DNA of 6,472 nucleotides from Nitrospirota bacterium (GTDB lineage Bacteria; Nitrospirota; Thermodesulfovibrionia; Thermodesulfovibrionales; JdFR-86): positions 1 to 6,472 of the forward strand of contig DAOUWH010000095.1 in the NCBI GenBank assembly GCA_030667205.1, written 5' to 3'. The notes beneath the pieces were generated by a model, which made no database searches, was not told the DNA's origin, and saw nothing but the letters and a program-made list of their open reading frames with translations. Positions 1-6,458 of this stretch are shown here, piece after piece (the stretch's first letter is position 1; every line of letters begins with the position of its first letter). The translations under genes were made by a program, and so were the position numbers.

Positions 1-911
1 GTACAGCACATGCCGCCGAGGTTGATGCCGTTTGCTCCCTTGGACTTTGCGTACTCAAGGAGTTCCGGCTCGGAGGCCGTATCCACGATTATCTCGGCAA
101 GCGTGGGCTCGTGGCCATGCACTATGAGGTTTACCTCGTCTTCTTTGAAGATGCCGAAACTGGCCTCTGCCTTGATGGGCTTTGGCGTGCCGAAGAGTAT
201 GTCTGTTATGTCCGTGGATATCATGCACCCTGCCCATCCATCCGCAAGCGCGGTCCTCAGCCCGTGGGTGAGGATGTGGTCCGGCTCGTGGTCCACGCCG
301 ACAGAGGTCCTGTGCATTGCCTCGACCACCTCGCGGTCTACGCCCCTGGGCACTATTCCCCATTTCTTCCAGCGTTCGTACGTCTTTTGCGGGGCGCGTT
401 TTGCGTAGCATATTTCGCCGTCCTGGCGGCCGAAGTCCTCAAGAAGTTTCTCGGCCACCTCGCGTGCGACCTCGTTTATGTCGCGCCCGTCTCCGAACTC
501 AATGTCCAGTATTTCGGCTACCTTATAAAGTTTCTTGACGTCGGCGATCCTGAAGTCCTTGGCCTCGCCCTTGGCCGTCGCAAGGAGGGTTAAAGCCATA
601 TCCCTTGCATGGTCCGAGTGTGCGGCGGTGCCGCCCGCGATCATCCTTACGAGGTTTCTGGCGGCTACTGTCGCAAGCGTTGCTCCGCAGACGCCGCGCG
701 CCTCCTCCTCGGCGTTCTTGCCGACGAACCTGCACGGGCCCATGTGGCAGACCCTGCAACATGCGCCGCTCTCGCCGATAGGGCAGGGTTTTAAATCGTC
801 GGCCCTGTCGAAGCAAGTCTTATAGCCGTGGGCCTTGGCCCACTCGATTATCTGCTCCGAGGCCGGTGTGGCGCTGTGTATTCGCTTTTCCACGGATTTA
901 TCGTTTCCCAC
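1..911 (-). CDS. acsA: Ni-Fe carbon monoxide dehydrogenase catalytic subunit (AcsA/CooS), N-terminal part, cut by window edge
   Basis: This is the N-terminal 303 residues of the CODH subunit that interconverts CO2 and CO and supplies CO to acetyl-CoA synthase. Cys43 and Cys51 fit the D-cluster, and Cys52, Cys55, Cys60 and Cys75 fit the B-cluster (motif GACCRVCHMGPCRF, then GVCGAT). AARNLVRMIAGG and AHSDHARD follow at about 83-104. HGHEPTLAEI at 265-274 holds the C-cluster histidine, and the sequence breaks off at GMCC (301-303), where C-cluster cysteine ligands lie in this family. Roughly 330 more residues are expected outside the window. The start is GTG at 909-911: an in-frame TAA lies two codons upstream, GGAGGG (918-923) sits 6 bp away, and no in-frame ATG occurs until residue 90. 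It begins 11 bp after the acsB stop, so it is cotranscribed. The symbol acsA rather than cooS rests on this neighbourhood. The family assignment is secure. Confidence 0.95.
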   Translation of the reverse strand, partial: MGNDKSVEKRIHSATPASEQIIEWAKAHGYKTCFDRADDLKPCPIGESGACCRVCHMGPCRFVGKNAEEEARGVCGATLATVAARNLVRMIAGGTAAHSDHARDMALTLLATAKGEAKDFRIADVKKLYKVAEILDIEFGDGRDINEVAREVAEKLLEDFGRQDGEICYAKRAPQKTYERWKKWGIVPRGVDREVVEAMHRTSVGVDHEPDHILTHGLRTALADGWAGCMISTDITDILFGTPKPIKAEASFGIFKEDEVNLIVHGHEPTLAEIIVDTASEPELLEYAKSKGANGINLGGMCC

Positions 912-917
912 GTGTTA

Positions 918-923
918 CCCTCC
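918..923 (-). promoter_or_regulatory. Ribosome binding site of acsA, overlapping the acsB stop
   Basis: GGAGGG lies 6 bp before a GTG codon and shares a base with the TAG stop of acsB (TAGGAGGG). It decides the choice of the GTG start. The overlap suggests that acsA translation is coupled to termination on the C-terminal acsB frame. Confidence 0.75.
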
Positions 924-1348
924 TATAGCATGGGGTCCATCTCAAGGGCGGGGTGTCCCACCCCGGAGAGGAACTCCAAGAGCTTTTCAGAATCTTCGGC
1001 GATGTCCTCGTCGGCTATCTTGTCAAGGAGGTCGGGGACGCCTTCGTCCGCGGCCCTCTTTTCGAAGTCTTCTTTAAGGCCTTCCTTGAGGTTCTTTGTC
1101 ATCCAGACGATTCGCTTTATGCCGCCGTCGCCGCTTAAAAACTTTTTGCTGGTGATGAAGTTCCTTCCGATGCCCATGAAGCCCGGCGCCACGAGGCCGC
1201 CTCCAACCGAGCCGGCAAGGGTTGAAAACTTCATACCAATCGGGGTCATTTCAGTATGGCCCCTCTGCACTATCATTATGCCGTTTGCCTCGGGTACTAT
1301 GGCTATGATGCACTCGAAGCAACCGCATGAGGTCATCGGGTTTTCCAT
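923..1348 (-). CDS. acsB: Acetyl-CoA synthase AcsB, C-terminal fragment with the distal-nickel CGC site (separate frame)
   Basis: These 141 residues are the end of acetyl-CoA synthase, not an independent gene. They open with MENPMTSCGCFECI, whose Cys8-Gly9-Cys10 is the site that binds the distal nickel of the A-cluster (Cys595-Gly-Cys597 in Moorella AcsB). They continue through ANGIMIV, PGFMGIGRNFITSKKF and GGIKRIVWM to the typical AcsB ending GHPALEMDPML. The frame is -1 relative to the upstream acsB frame, and codons reading VETLNLYTI lie in this same frame just before the ATG, matching the family. The ATG overlaps the upstream stop (TAATG), but no Shine-Dalgarno site lies close before it; the nearest purine run is more than 20 bp away. 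It is therefore probably an internal methionine of one 732-residue protein rather than a true start. Homology is certain; translation as a separate polypeptide is doubtful. Confidence 0.9.
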   Translation of the reverse strand: MENPMTSCGCFECIIAIVPEANGIMIVQRGHTEMTPIGMKFSTLAGSVGGGLVAPGFMGIGRNFITSKKFLSGDGGIKRIVWMTKNLKEGLKEDFEKRAADEGVPDLLDKIADEDIAEDSEKLLEFLSGVGHPALEMDPML

Positions 1349-3120
1349 TATGGTGTAAAGGTTAAGGGTCTCAACCCCTCCCCGGAGGCCTTTACGAGGT
1401 AGTCGTCAACGCCCGAGTAGCGGCCGAACTTGTTGTCGAGGAGCTGCCCCTTCTCTATAGGCTGGTTGCCGCCCGTGGGGTCAATCTCGAACGCGGCCTT
1501 GCAGTCGAGCCAGTTGAAGGCCCCGCAGAGGCCGAGCCTCTCGGGGGTTATGACGCAGACATGGCTCGGGGCGAACGACTGGCACAGTAGGCACGAGTAA
1601 AAGATGTCCACGGCCTCGTCAGTGAGCGAGCCGAGCCTCTTGTCGCGCTCCTTGTAGATAGCCCATGCCTCGTCACGTACCCTGACGACGTCTTCTTCCA
1701 CGGTATAAAGGGTGACCTGCACCTTGTCCACGATGCTCTTGAACATGTGCTTAAGCATCGTGGTGAAAATAATCCCGAGGTGCTCGAGGTCTATTCCCTC
1801 TTTCTTTGCGTTGTGGTTAATTCTTACCCAGTTAAGGTCGCGCTGGCCCATGTGCCATAGGCCCTGGGCCTCGTTTATAGAGTGGTGTATCCTCCTCTCT
1901 ATGACGGACTCGAAGTCCTTCTGCATCTTCCTGCCGGCGACCTCTATGACGATGCCCAGCGGCATCTTGCCGCCCTGTTCGTATAGCTCTTTCCAGTTGT
2001 CGCCGACGATGGTTATCTTGCCGTCCTCGACCTCTTCGGGCTCCTTCATCTTCACAAGCTCGAAGGCAGTAGTCCTCTGCCCGCCGAACTCGATGAACAT
2101 ATCGTCTTTCCTGATGCGCTCGCCCTCGAAGGCCGGGCCGTAGGAGACCGGAATAGGGGGCTTCTCCACAGTAATCTTGAGGCCCCGCATCTCAATGGTC
2201 CTCTGGACTATTACTGAATGGTCGAGTTCCTTGTCGACTTCCTCGTAGGTACATACGCCTGTTGGATGTATGACAGGCACGTCGCTGTCGGCCATCGCGG
2301 GGAACCCCATGTTTATCGCGCCGGCCCCCGTAGACCAGATTATGTCGTCAAGCGGGCCCAGCACCATCGCGAAGGCAAAGACCCTGTCTTTCTGGTACTT
2401 GAGGTGTCCTCTGTAGTCGCCCGGCTTCTTGCCGCCGAATATCAGCGACGCCCTGACCGCCCAGTCCAGGGCATACAGGGTGTGGATGGTGTCCGGCCCG
2501 AGAGGCACTATTCTTGAATCCCAGCCAAGCTCAACGCCCTTGTTGAGGAGTTGCTTGGTAACGCTGTTTCCATTTACATTGCCGGACAGGAACGTAAGGA
2601 TATTCTTTTCCTGAAGTTCTCTTACTATAGTGACCGCCTTGTCTTCGTCCGGGGCGGCCCCTATGATGGCAGCAAACCCGGGCATCGAGCCGTCAACGAG
2701 CTGAATGCCGAGGTTTCGCTGTATGGTGTCTGTGATAAAGCCGTTGTATTCAAACCCGGTGTCAGGGTCTTTTGCGGGCTCAAGGCCCTCGACATATCTG
2801 AGGGCGAGGATTATCTCCTCGGCAAAGAGGGTCGCCATCCCGGAGTCCAGCGCCTCCCCGAGGTAGGGTTTCCAGAGGTGCTCCTCCGGCTCCGGGTGGA
2901 GCATTTCCTTGGCATGCCCGAGGGCGACTCTCATGTCCTCGAGGGTCTTGACCGGAAAGGCGGTCATGGCATATACCATCGGAAGGTAGAATGCAGTATC
3001 GGGGAACTCGAACTTGTAATCCGCGCCATGCTCAGCGATGGCTTTTTCAAGCATTTCCTCTGCCTGATTGACAAGTGCGTTCGCCCCCCGGATTGCGGCC
3101 GAGGCGATTATCTTAGACAT
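1348..3120 (-). CDS. acsB: Acetyl-CoA synthase AcsB (CO-methylating), first 590 codons, ends early by frameshift
   Basis: AcsB condenses CO from CODH, a methyl group from the corrinoid protein and CoA into acetyl-CoA at a Ni-Ni-[4Fe-4S] A-cluster. By comparison with Moorella AcsB, residues about 1-316 form the N-terminal domain that contacts CODH and carries the CO tunnel, about 317-502 the middle domain, and the rest the start of the A-cluster domain. The cluster motif at 510-532 (C-x2-C-x8-C-x9-C) supplies Cys510, 513, 522 and 532, and Phe516 matches the conserved Phe of SFAP. The frame is authentic to about residue 582 (ASGEG). The last eight residues, LRPLTFTP, are out-of-frame read-through ending in TAA. 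Without the CGC motif this product could not hold the distal nickel and should be inactive. The ATG start is preceded by AGGAGGTA. The N-terminal domain rules out the short archaeal CdhC form. Confidence 0.95.
   Translation of the reverse strand: MSKIIASAAIRGANALVNQAEEMLEKAIAEHGADYKFEFPDTAFYLPMVYAMTAFPVKTLEDMRVALGHAKEMLHPEPEEHLWKPYLGEALDSGMATLFAEEIILALRYVEGLEPAKDPDTGFEYNGFITDTIQRNLGIQLVDGSMPGFAAIIGAAPDEDKAVTIVRELQEKNILTFLSGNVNGNSVTKQLLNKGVELGWDSRIVPLGPDTIHTLYALDWAVRASLIFGGKKPGDYRGHLKYQKDRVFAFAMVLGPLDDIIWSTGAGAINMGFPAMADSDVPVIHPTGVCTYEEVDKELDHSVIVQRTIEMRGLKITVEKPPIPVSYGPAFEGERIRKDDMFIEFGGQRTTAFELVKMKEPEEVEDGKITIVGDNWKELYEQGGKMPLGIVIEVAGRKMQKDFESVIERRIHHSINEAQGLWHMGQRDLNWVRINHNAKKEGIDLEHLGIIFTTMLKHMFKSIVDKVQVTLYTVEEDVVRVRDEAWAIYKERDKRLGSLTDEAVDIFYSCLLCQSFAPSHVCVITPERLGLCGAFNWLDCKAAFEIDPTGGNQPIEKGQLLDNKFGRYSGVDDYLVKASGEGLRPLTFTP
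1371..1388 (-). other. Frameshift site in acsB (GGGG-A-GGGG)
   Basis: On the minus strand the codons read GGG GAG GGG TTG AGA. The family sequence resumes as GTT GAG ACC (Val-Glu-Thr) if the G at 1375 is read twice or one more G is present. Two short competing hairpins can form here: CCTC (1385-1388) with GAGG (1377-1380), and GGGT (1374-1377) with ACCC (1366-1369). The site lacks a canonical X_XXY_YYZ slippery heptamer, but a tRNA on GGG can re-pair perfectly one base back. Confidence 0.85.
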
Positions 3121-3207
3121 CAGTTACCTCCTGATAATTAGCAACTCTGCAGGTTTCTGCAATGACCATACTTTATTTTTATATATTTTCCGTGCAAACG
3201 CAACTTG
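3121..3207 (-). other. acsC-acsB intergenic gap: AT-rich, small hairpin, possible internal promoter
   Basis: This 87-bp gap is the longest inside the operon. On the minus strand it has an AT-rich stretch (about 3166-3188, containing TATATAAAAATAAAG), then TGCAG-AAAC-CTGCA at 3148-3161, a 5-bp stem that also contains a direct repeat of TGCAGA, then the acsB ribosome site. No run of T follows the hairpin, so it is not an intrinsic terminator. The AT-rich stretch could hold a promoter, but no well-spaced -35/-10 pair is evident; the hairpin could be a 5' stabiliser or processing site. Function unknown. Confidence 0.3.
3125..3132 (-). promoter_or_regulatory. Strong ribosome binding site of acsB
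   Basis: AGGAGGTA lies 4 bp before the acsB ATG (GGAGGT plus 5 bp), a near-perfect Shine-Dalgarno site. It sits in an intergenic gap rather than inside the upstream gene, so acsB can be initiated independently of acsC. Confidence 0.8.
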
Positions 3208-4554
3208 CTACGCCGCTTCCCTTGATTTAAGGAACGCAGGCAGCGCATTGGCCTCACGCGGTCCAACCGTTATCTTCCAGCCTTCGAGCTTGTCCTCGAT
3301 GGCGCCGCTTAGAATGGCGACATAGCCGGGGATTATGAGCTCGCGGTGCTCAATGTTGTCCTCCACGCCGCTTTCCTTTATGAACTGCGCTATCTTGGTT
3401 GCGGTGAACTTGCCCGCGGCCCATGCCGTCAGCACCGAAAGCCCTTCGCAGTCCATGACGGCAAGCCTCGTAGGTATTCTGCTGTTTTCGACCTCGCCGG
3501 AGACGATGAAGTAGGTGAGCGAGAAATTGGTGGTTATCAGGAGCGGGGCGTTCTTTGCCGGCTCGCCGATATCGTACACCTTCTGCTCGACCTGCATCGG
3601 CACCTGCGGGTCGGTGTAGATGTTCTGCCTTAGAGTGAACAGGGCGAGGTTCTTCCACTTCTCGATGCTTGAAAGCACGATTATGGAGGAGTACTTCGCG
3701 ATTCCCGTCGCGACTACGAGCGCCTCAAGCAGGGAGTCCTCCCTGACCGCAAAGGTGATTGTAGGGTAGCCCAGAGGCTTAAAACTCTTCTTAAGGGCAG
3801 CCCTGCGGATAAGGGTGTTGTCCCTGATTATCTCGCCCGCTTTTCTCGCGCCGGAATCCATGACGATGTCCTCTACGCCCTGGGCCTTGGCCTTCTCGGT
3901 AAGCTCCGAAAGCTCGTCAGGGCTTCCGGCCTTGATGCCCAGAGTGGCCCCGGCAGCCTTGGCCGCTGCGGCCATCGCATCGAGGTTGTCCGCCGTGGCC
4001 CCGTAGAGCACCGGCTTTTTGCCTTCAAAAGATTTTAAGGCCGCCTCGCCGGCCTGCGCATCGGCGGTTGATATGATTACGGGCACGTCAGGGGCCTTCC
4101 CGGCAACCAGTTTCGCAAGCGCCTCGAGCTTTCCGGCATCGCCGGAGTCGTTTGAAAGCACGATGGCGTCGACCCTCAGGAACTGGCCGACCCTGTTTAT
4201 CTCGGAGTCGAGGACCGCCTGTACCTTCTCGGAAGCTGCGGCCTCGTCCTCGGTGTCCTTTATCTCCACTGCTAATGCGCAGGGGTTTACGAACTTCTTC
4301 TCGTGCCTGAACATGACCGTCTCTTCGCCCATCTTGACGGCCTTGTCTCCGGCACCGAGGGTTATCGGCCTGATCGGCGGCGCGGATGCCTCGCCGAGCT
4401 GGGCCTTTGCCTCGTCCGATACATCGGGGCACAGGTCAAGCTCGGTCTGCCTCTGGGCCAGTTTCATCGCAAACGCGAGACATGTGGGAAAACCGCACTT
4501 CTTGCAGTTGGTCTTGGGAAGGAGCTTGAATATTGCAACGCCTGTAAGTGCCAT
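3208..4554 (-). CDS. acsC: Corrinoid/iron-sulfur protein large subunit (AcsC, gamma)
   Basis: This is the 448-residue large subunit of the heterodimeric CoFeSP that carries the methyl group on cobalamin from AcsE to AcsB. The N-terminal domain has the [4Fe-4S] motif with Cys17, Cys20, Cys25 and Cys42 (TNCKKCGFPTC ... LC), the cluster that reduces Co(II) back to active Co(I). The middle section, about residues 60-330, is the TIM-barrel region; the rest is the C-terminal cobalamin-binding domain (around INSRIPTRLAVMDCEGLSVLTAW-type sequence, here NSRIPTRLAVMDCEGLSV). Length agrees with the Moorella protein (446 residues, from memory). The ATG is 3 bp after the acsD stop, with GGAGGG inside the acsD 3' end, so the two subunits are probably translationally coupled. 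No truncation or missing ligand is visible. Confidence 0.96.
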   Translation of the reverse strand: MALTGVAIFKLLPKTNCKKCGFPTCLAFAMKLAQRQTELDLCPDVSDEAKAQLGEASAPPIRPITLGAGDKAVKMGEETVMFRHEKKFVNPCALAVEIKDTEDEAAASEKVQAVLDSEINRVGQFLRVDAIVLSNDSGDAGKLEALAKLVAGKAPDVPVIISTADAQAGEAALKSFEGKKPVLYGATADNLDAMAAAAKAAGATLGIKAGSPDELSELTEKAKAQGVEDIVMDSGARKAGEIIRDNTLIRRAALKKSFKPLGYPTITFAVREDSLLEALVVATGIAKYSSIIVLSSIEKWKNLALFTLRQNIYTDPQVPMQVEQKVYDIGEPAKNAPLLITTNFSLTYFIVSGEVENSRIPTRLAVMDCEGLSVLTAWAAGKFTATKIAQFIKESGVEDNIEHRELIIPGYVAILSGAIEDKLEGWKITVGPREANALPAFLKSREAA

Positions 4555-4557
4555 GGC

Positions 4558-5502
4558 CTAACCCTCCATTTCCGCGATAAATTTATCAACCGCATCGACA
4601 GCCTTCGGGTGTCTCATTACAAGAAGCTCAGCCCCTGCAATAAGGAGCGATGTCGCCGTGACGGCCTCCCATGCGATGCCCCTTTCGGGCAGGGAACCCC
4701 ACTCCGGCAGGTCGCTCTCCGGGGCATGTGTCTCCTTGGTCTTCCAGACATAGACGCCCACGTCCCCGAGCATCGGGGGCTGCATCGTCTCGTCGTTCTG
4801 GGTCAGGGCCGCAAGCCGTATCCTCTCCATGACAGAATAGGTGTATTCGAGGCCGTAGCCCAGCGCCGATGACATGGGGTCCGTTATGAGCTTTTCCTTG
4901 TCGAAGCCCATCTGGGTGAGGAGGATGTTGAGCTGCTTGGAGAGGTTTATGTCGAGCTCGCTCATGGCGATGAGCTTGTGGTTGTTAGCTATCGCGGCGG
5001 CGGCTATGGTCTTGTAGTTTGCCTCCTGTGCCTTGCCGATTACGCAGTTGCGGTCCTTTGCGGCCTCCGAGACGGCGACGAGCACCGCAGCGTCCTTTTC
5101 AGCGTGGTTTGAGCCGAGTATTACAAGCGGCACCTCAATGGCCCCGAGCACGTCCGTAACGGTCTTTACGGCGTCCTCGACGGAGCGGTCCTCCATGTCG
5201 GGGTGCGTGCCGACGAGCCTCAGGGCGATTGCTTTTGCTTTAAGGGTGTCCTGGCAGAACTTTGCCCACTGGACCGGGTCGCCGGAGACGTCCTTAAAAG
5301 GTTCCTGGACGTCTTTGGGCCAATCCGAAGGCGGCACGTCCTGTATCTCATATGCAATTATTGGCTTGTTTGGAGTCTCGCCCTCGAAGCTGTGGAAGGG
5401 CAGGACGTTTTCTCCTCCGACGGTCACCGCACTGTCGCCCTCGCCAACGCCAACGCCGTATACCTTGCCGGAATAGCTCTCTTTCGGGGGTGTAAATGGC
5501 AT
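4558..5502 (-). CDS. acsD: Corrinoid/iron-sulfur protein small subunit (AcsD, delta)
   Basis: This is the 314-residue small subunit of CoFeSP, a TIM-barrel partner that clamps the cobalamin held by AcsC. Family-like segments include KPIIAYEIQDVPP near residue 46, ALRLVGTHPD near 93, VPLVILGSNHAEKD near 124, and LITDPMSSALGYGLEY near 206. Only two cysteines occur and there is no Fe-S motif, as expected for this subunit. The length is close to that of Moorella AcsD (about 320). The ATG is preceded by AGGAGG at 5513-5518 with a rather long 10-bp A/T spacer, and that site overlaps the acsE stop. The 3' end carries the ribosome site of acsC. It sits between its methyl donor (acsE) and its partner (acsC), which fits a stoichiometric complex made from one message. 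The gene appears complete. Confidence 0.95.
   Translation of the reverse strand: MPFTPPKESYSGKVYGVGVGEGDSAVTVGGENVLPFHSFEGETPNKPIIAYEIQDVPPSDWPKDVQEPFKDVSGDPVQWAKFCQDTLKAKAIALRLVGTHPDMEDRSVEDAVKTVTDVLGAIEVPLVILGSNHAEKDAAVLVAVSEAAKDRNCVIGKAQEANYKTIAAAAIANNHKLIAMSELDINLSKQLNILLTQMGFDKEKLITDPMSSALGYGLEYTYSVMERIRLAALTQNDETMQPPMLGDVGVYVWKTKETHAPESDLPEWGSLPERGIAWEAVTATSLLIAGAELLVMRHPKAVDAVDKFIAEMEG
4562..4567 (-). promoter_or_regulatory. Ribosome binding site of acsC inside the acsD 3' end
   Basis: GGAGGG covers the last Glu-Gly codons of acsD and lies 7 bp before the acsC ATG; the acsD TAG stop falls in the spacer. This arrangement favours reinitiation and equal output of the two CoFeSP subunits. 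Confidence 0.7.
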
Positions 5503-5512
5503 TTTTTTAAAA

Positions 5513-5518
5513 CCTCCT
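5513..5518 (-). promoter_or_regulatory. Ribosome binding site of acsD overlapping the acsE stop
   Basis: AGGAGG shares bases with the acsE TAG stop (TAGGAGG) and lies 10 bp before the acsD ATG across TTTTAAAAAA. The spacer is longer than optimal. The overlap implies coupling of acsE termination with acsD initiation. Confidence 0.65.
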
Positions 5519-6299
5519 ACATCTCAAGATAAGAATGGGCATAAAGGGTATTGCCCATTATCACGTCATAGGTTTTCACTGTCTCTGCCACCTCGACGGG
5601 ATCCGCGATGGCGGCGGTCAGACCTTCGTATATCAGGAGCATAAGGAAATATTTGTTCAGTATCGGCCTCAGGTGCTTCGGGCATCCGTTTGAGATGTTG
5701 CTCAGGCCCACCACGGTCTTCATCGGCGGGTCGTTAAGCTCCTGGGACATCTTTATCGTCTTTAGCACGTGGAGGGCCTGGTCCTGGGTGGTCGCTATCT
5801 GGAGCACCAGGGGGTCGAGATAGAGGTCTTCGATGGGCACGCCGTATTCCATTGCCCTGGCCATGATCTCGGCCGCTATGCCGGCCCTCTCTTCAGCGTC
5901 GGCGGGAAGGCCTCCCTTGCCCACCGTAAGGGCGATCACCTGGGCGTTGTACTTCGCGCCAAGCTCAAGGATCGGGAACCTTTCGGGATCGTTCGAGGTG
6001 GAGTTGATGAGGGCGCGTCCCCATTCGTTGTTGTGGACCTTGAGCCCGGCCTCGATAGCCGAATGGTTTGTGGTGTCAAGGCAGACCGGAAGCTGGACGG
6101 CTTCCTGGATAGTAGTTACCATCCACTGCATGAGGTCCTCGCCCCCGTCCTCGGCAGGGCCGATGTTGGCGTCTATCATGCCAGCGCCCGCGACGGCCTG
6201 GGCCTTTGCGATTTCCTGGATAGGACCCTTGTCCTTGTTCGTCATGGCCTCTCTGACCCGCTTGGCTATGATGCTCAGCTTTTCTCCGATTATCAACAT
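5517..6299 (-). CDS. acsE: Methyltetrahydrofolate:corrinoid/iron-sulfur protein methyltransferase (AcsE)
   Basis: AcsE transfers the methyl group of methyl-H4folate to Co(I) of the corrinoid/iron-sulfur protein, linking the methyl branch to acetyl-CoA synthesis in the cytoplasm. The 260 residues match the pterin-binding TIM-barrel fold and the family's usual length (262 in Moorella, from memory). Visible pterin-site residues are Asp75 in VCLDTTN, Asn99 in INSTSND, Asp162 in LYLDPLVL, and Asn201 in VGLSNISNG, the Asn used for substrate activation. The N-terminus MLIIGEKL is typical. ATG is preceded by AAAGGGGG (6308-6315) at 8 bp, a weaker ribosome site than those of acsB or acsA. It is the first gene of the operon, 14 bp from acsD, behind a good promoter. 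Related enzymes (MetH, MtrH and one-carbon methyltransferases) share the fold, but the context fixes AcsE. Confidence 0.95.
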   Translation of the reverse strand: MLIIGEKLSIIAKRVREAMTNKDKGPIQEIAKAQAVAGAGMIDANIGPAEDGGEDLMQWMVTTIQEAVQLPVCLDTTNHSAIEAGLKVHNNEWGRALINSTSNDPERFPILELGAKYNAQVIALTVGKGGLPADAEERAGIAAEIMARAMEYGVPIEDLYLDPLVLQIATTQDQALHVLKTIKMSQELNDPPMKTVVGLSNISNGCPKHLRPILNKYFLMLLIYEGLTAAIADPVEVAETVKTYDVIMGNTLYAHSYLEM

Positions 6300-6428
6300 T
6301 TAGCTTGCCCCCTTTCAGGCAGAAGTCGTTGAAATCCCCTTGGAAAGGGTTAATAGATAAGATAACATTTTTTAAGCGCCCTTGCAAAAACCACATTTTT
6401 TATATTTTCATTAGTGGCTGATAATAAA
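6300..6428 (-). other. Untranslated leader upstream of acsE
   Basis: This AT-rich region between the predicted transcription start and acsE contains a short hairpin, CCCTT-TCC-AAGGG (6337-6349), and a longer possible pairing of CCAC with GTGG. I see no cobalamin, tetrahydrofolate or other riboswitch signature and no terminator with a T-run. No convincing small gene is present. Confidence 0.35.
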
Positions 6429-6458
6429 GGATTTATAATAATTTATCATGCTTATCAG
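6418..6458. repeat. Inverted repeat CTGATAA / TTATCAG around the -10 box, possible operator
   Basis: CTGATAA (6418-6424) and TTATCAG (6452-6458) form a 7-bp inverted repeat whose centre (6438) falls within the predicted -10 element (6435-6440). A second TTATCA at 6443-6448 makes a direct repeat with a 9-bp period inside the promoter spacer. Such geometry could bind a dimeric repressor, but the arms are AT-rich and may be chance. No regulator gene is in the window. Confidence 0.35.

Larger units (their letters stand above)
923..3120 (-). pseudogene. acsB: Whole acsB locus, interrupted by a single-base frameshift
   Basis: The two acsB frames together span one complete acetyl-CoA synthase gene. 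Joining residue 582 of the first frame to the -1 frame at the GGGG run gives 732 residues; Moorella AcsB has 729 as I recall. The A-cluster cysteines would be 510, 513, 522, 532, 599 and 601, each exactly four above the Moorella positions 506, 509, 518, 528, 595 and 597. No other disruption is visible, and both halves are well conserved, so any inactivation is very recent. A sequencing or assembly error is at least as likely. The pseudogene label is provisional. Confidence 0.6.

Noticed and set aside
923..1348. A separate small hypothetical gene between acsB and acsA
   Set aside because: Its sequence is the conserved C-terminus of AcsB, including the CGC nickel site and the GHPALEMDP ending, and it lacks a ribosome site of its own.
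1348..1350. Stop-codon read-through or an unusual amino acid at the acsB TAA
   Set aside because: The continuation lies in a different frame, so reading through TAA does not restore the AcsB sequence.
1348..3120. A naturally short acetyl-CoA synthase like archaeal CdhC
   Set aside because: CdhC lacks the N-terminal domain and keeps the C-terminal CGC site; here it is the reverse, so the length comes from a frame break.
3148..3161. An intrinsic terminator between acsC and acsB
   Set aside because: The stem is only 5 bp and no T-run follows it on the minus strand.
4019..4561. Long plus-strand open frames opposite acsC, acsE, acsA and other genes
   Set aside because: They mirror conserved minus-strand genes with GC-rich third positions, give no recognisable family and have no convincing ribosome sites.
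6076..6396. A 106-codon minus-strand frame starting upstream of acsE
   Set aside because: Most of it overlaps acsE out of frame, and its first part is leader sequence without a recognisable protein or ribosome site.
6378..6400. A sigma54 promoter (TGG ... TTGC) in the acsE leader
   Set aside because: The GG and GC elements are only 5 bp apart instead of 10, so the spacing is wrong.
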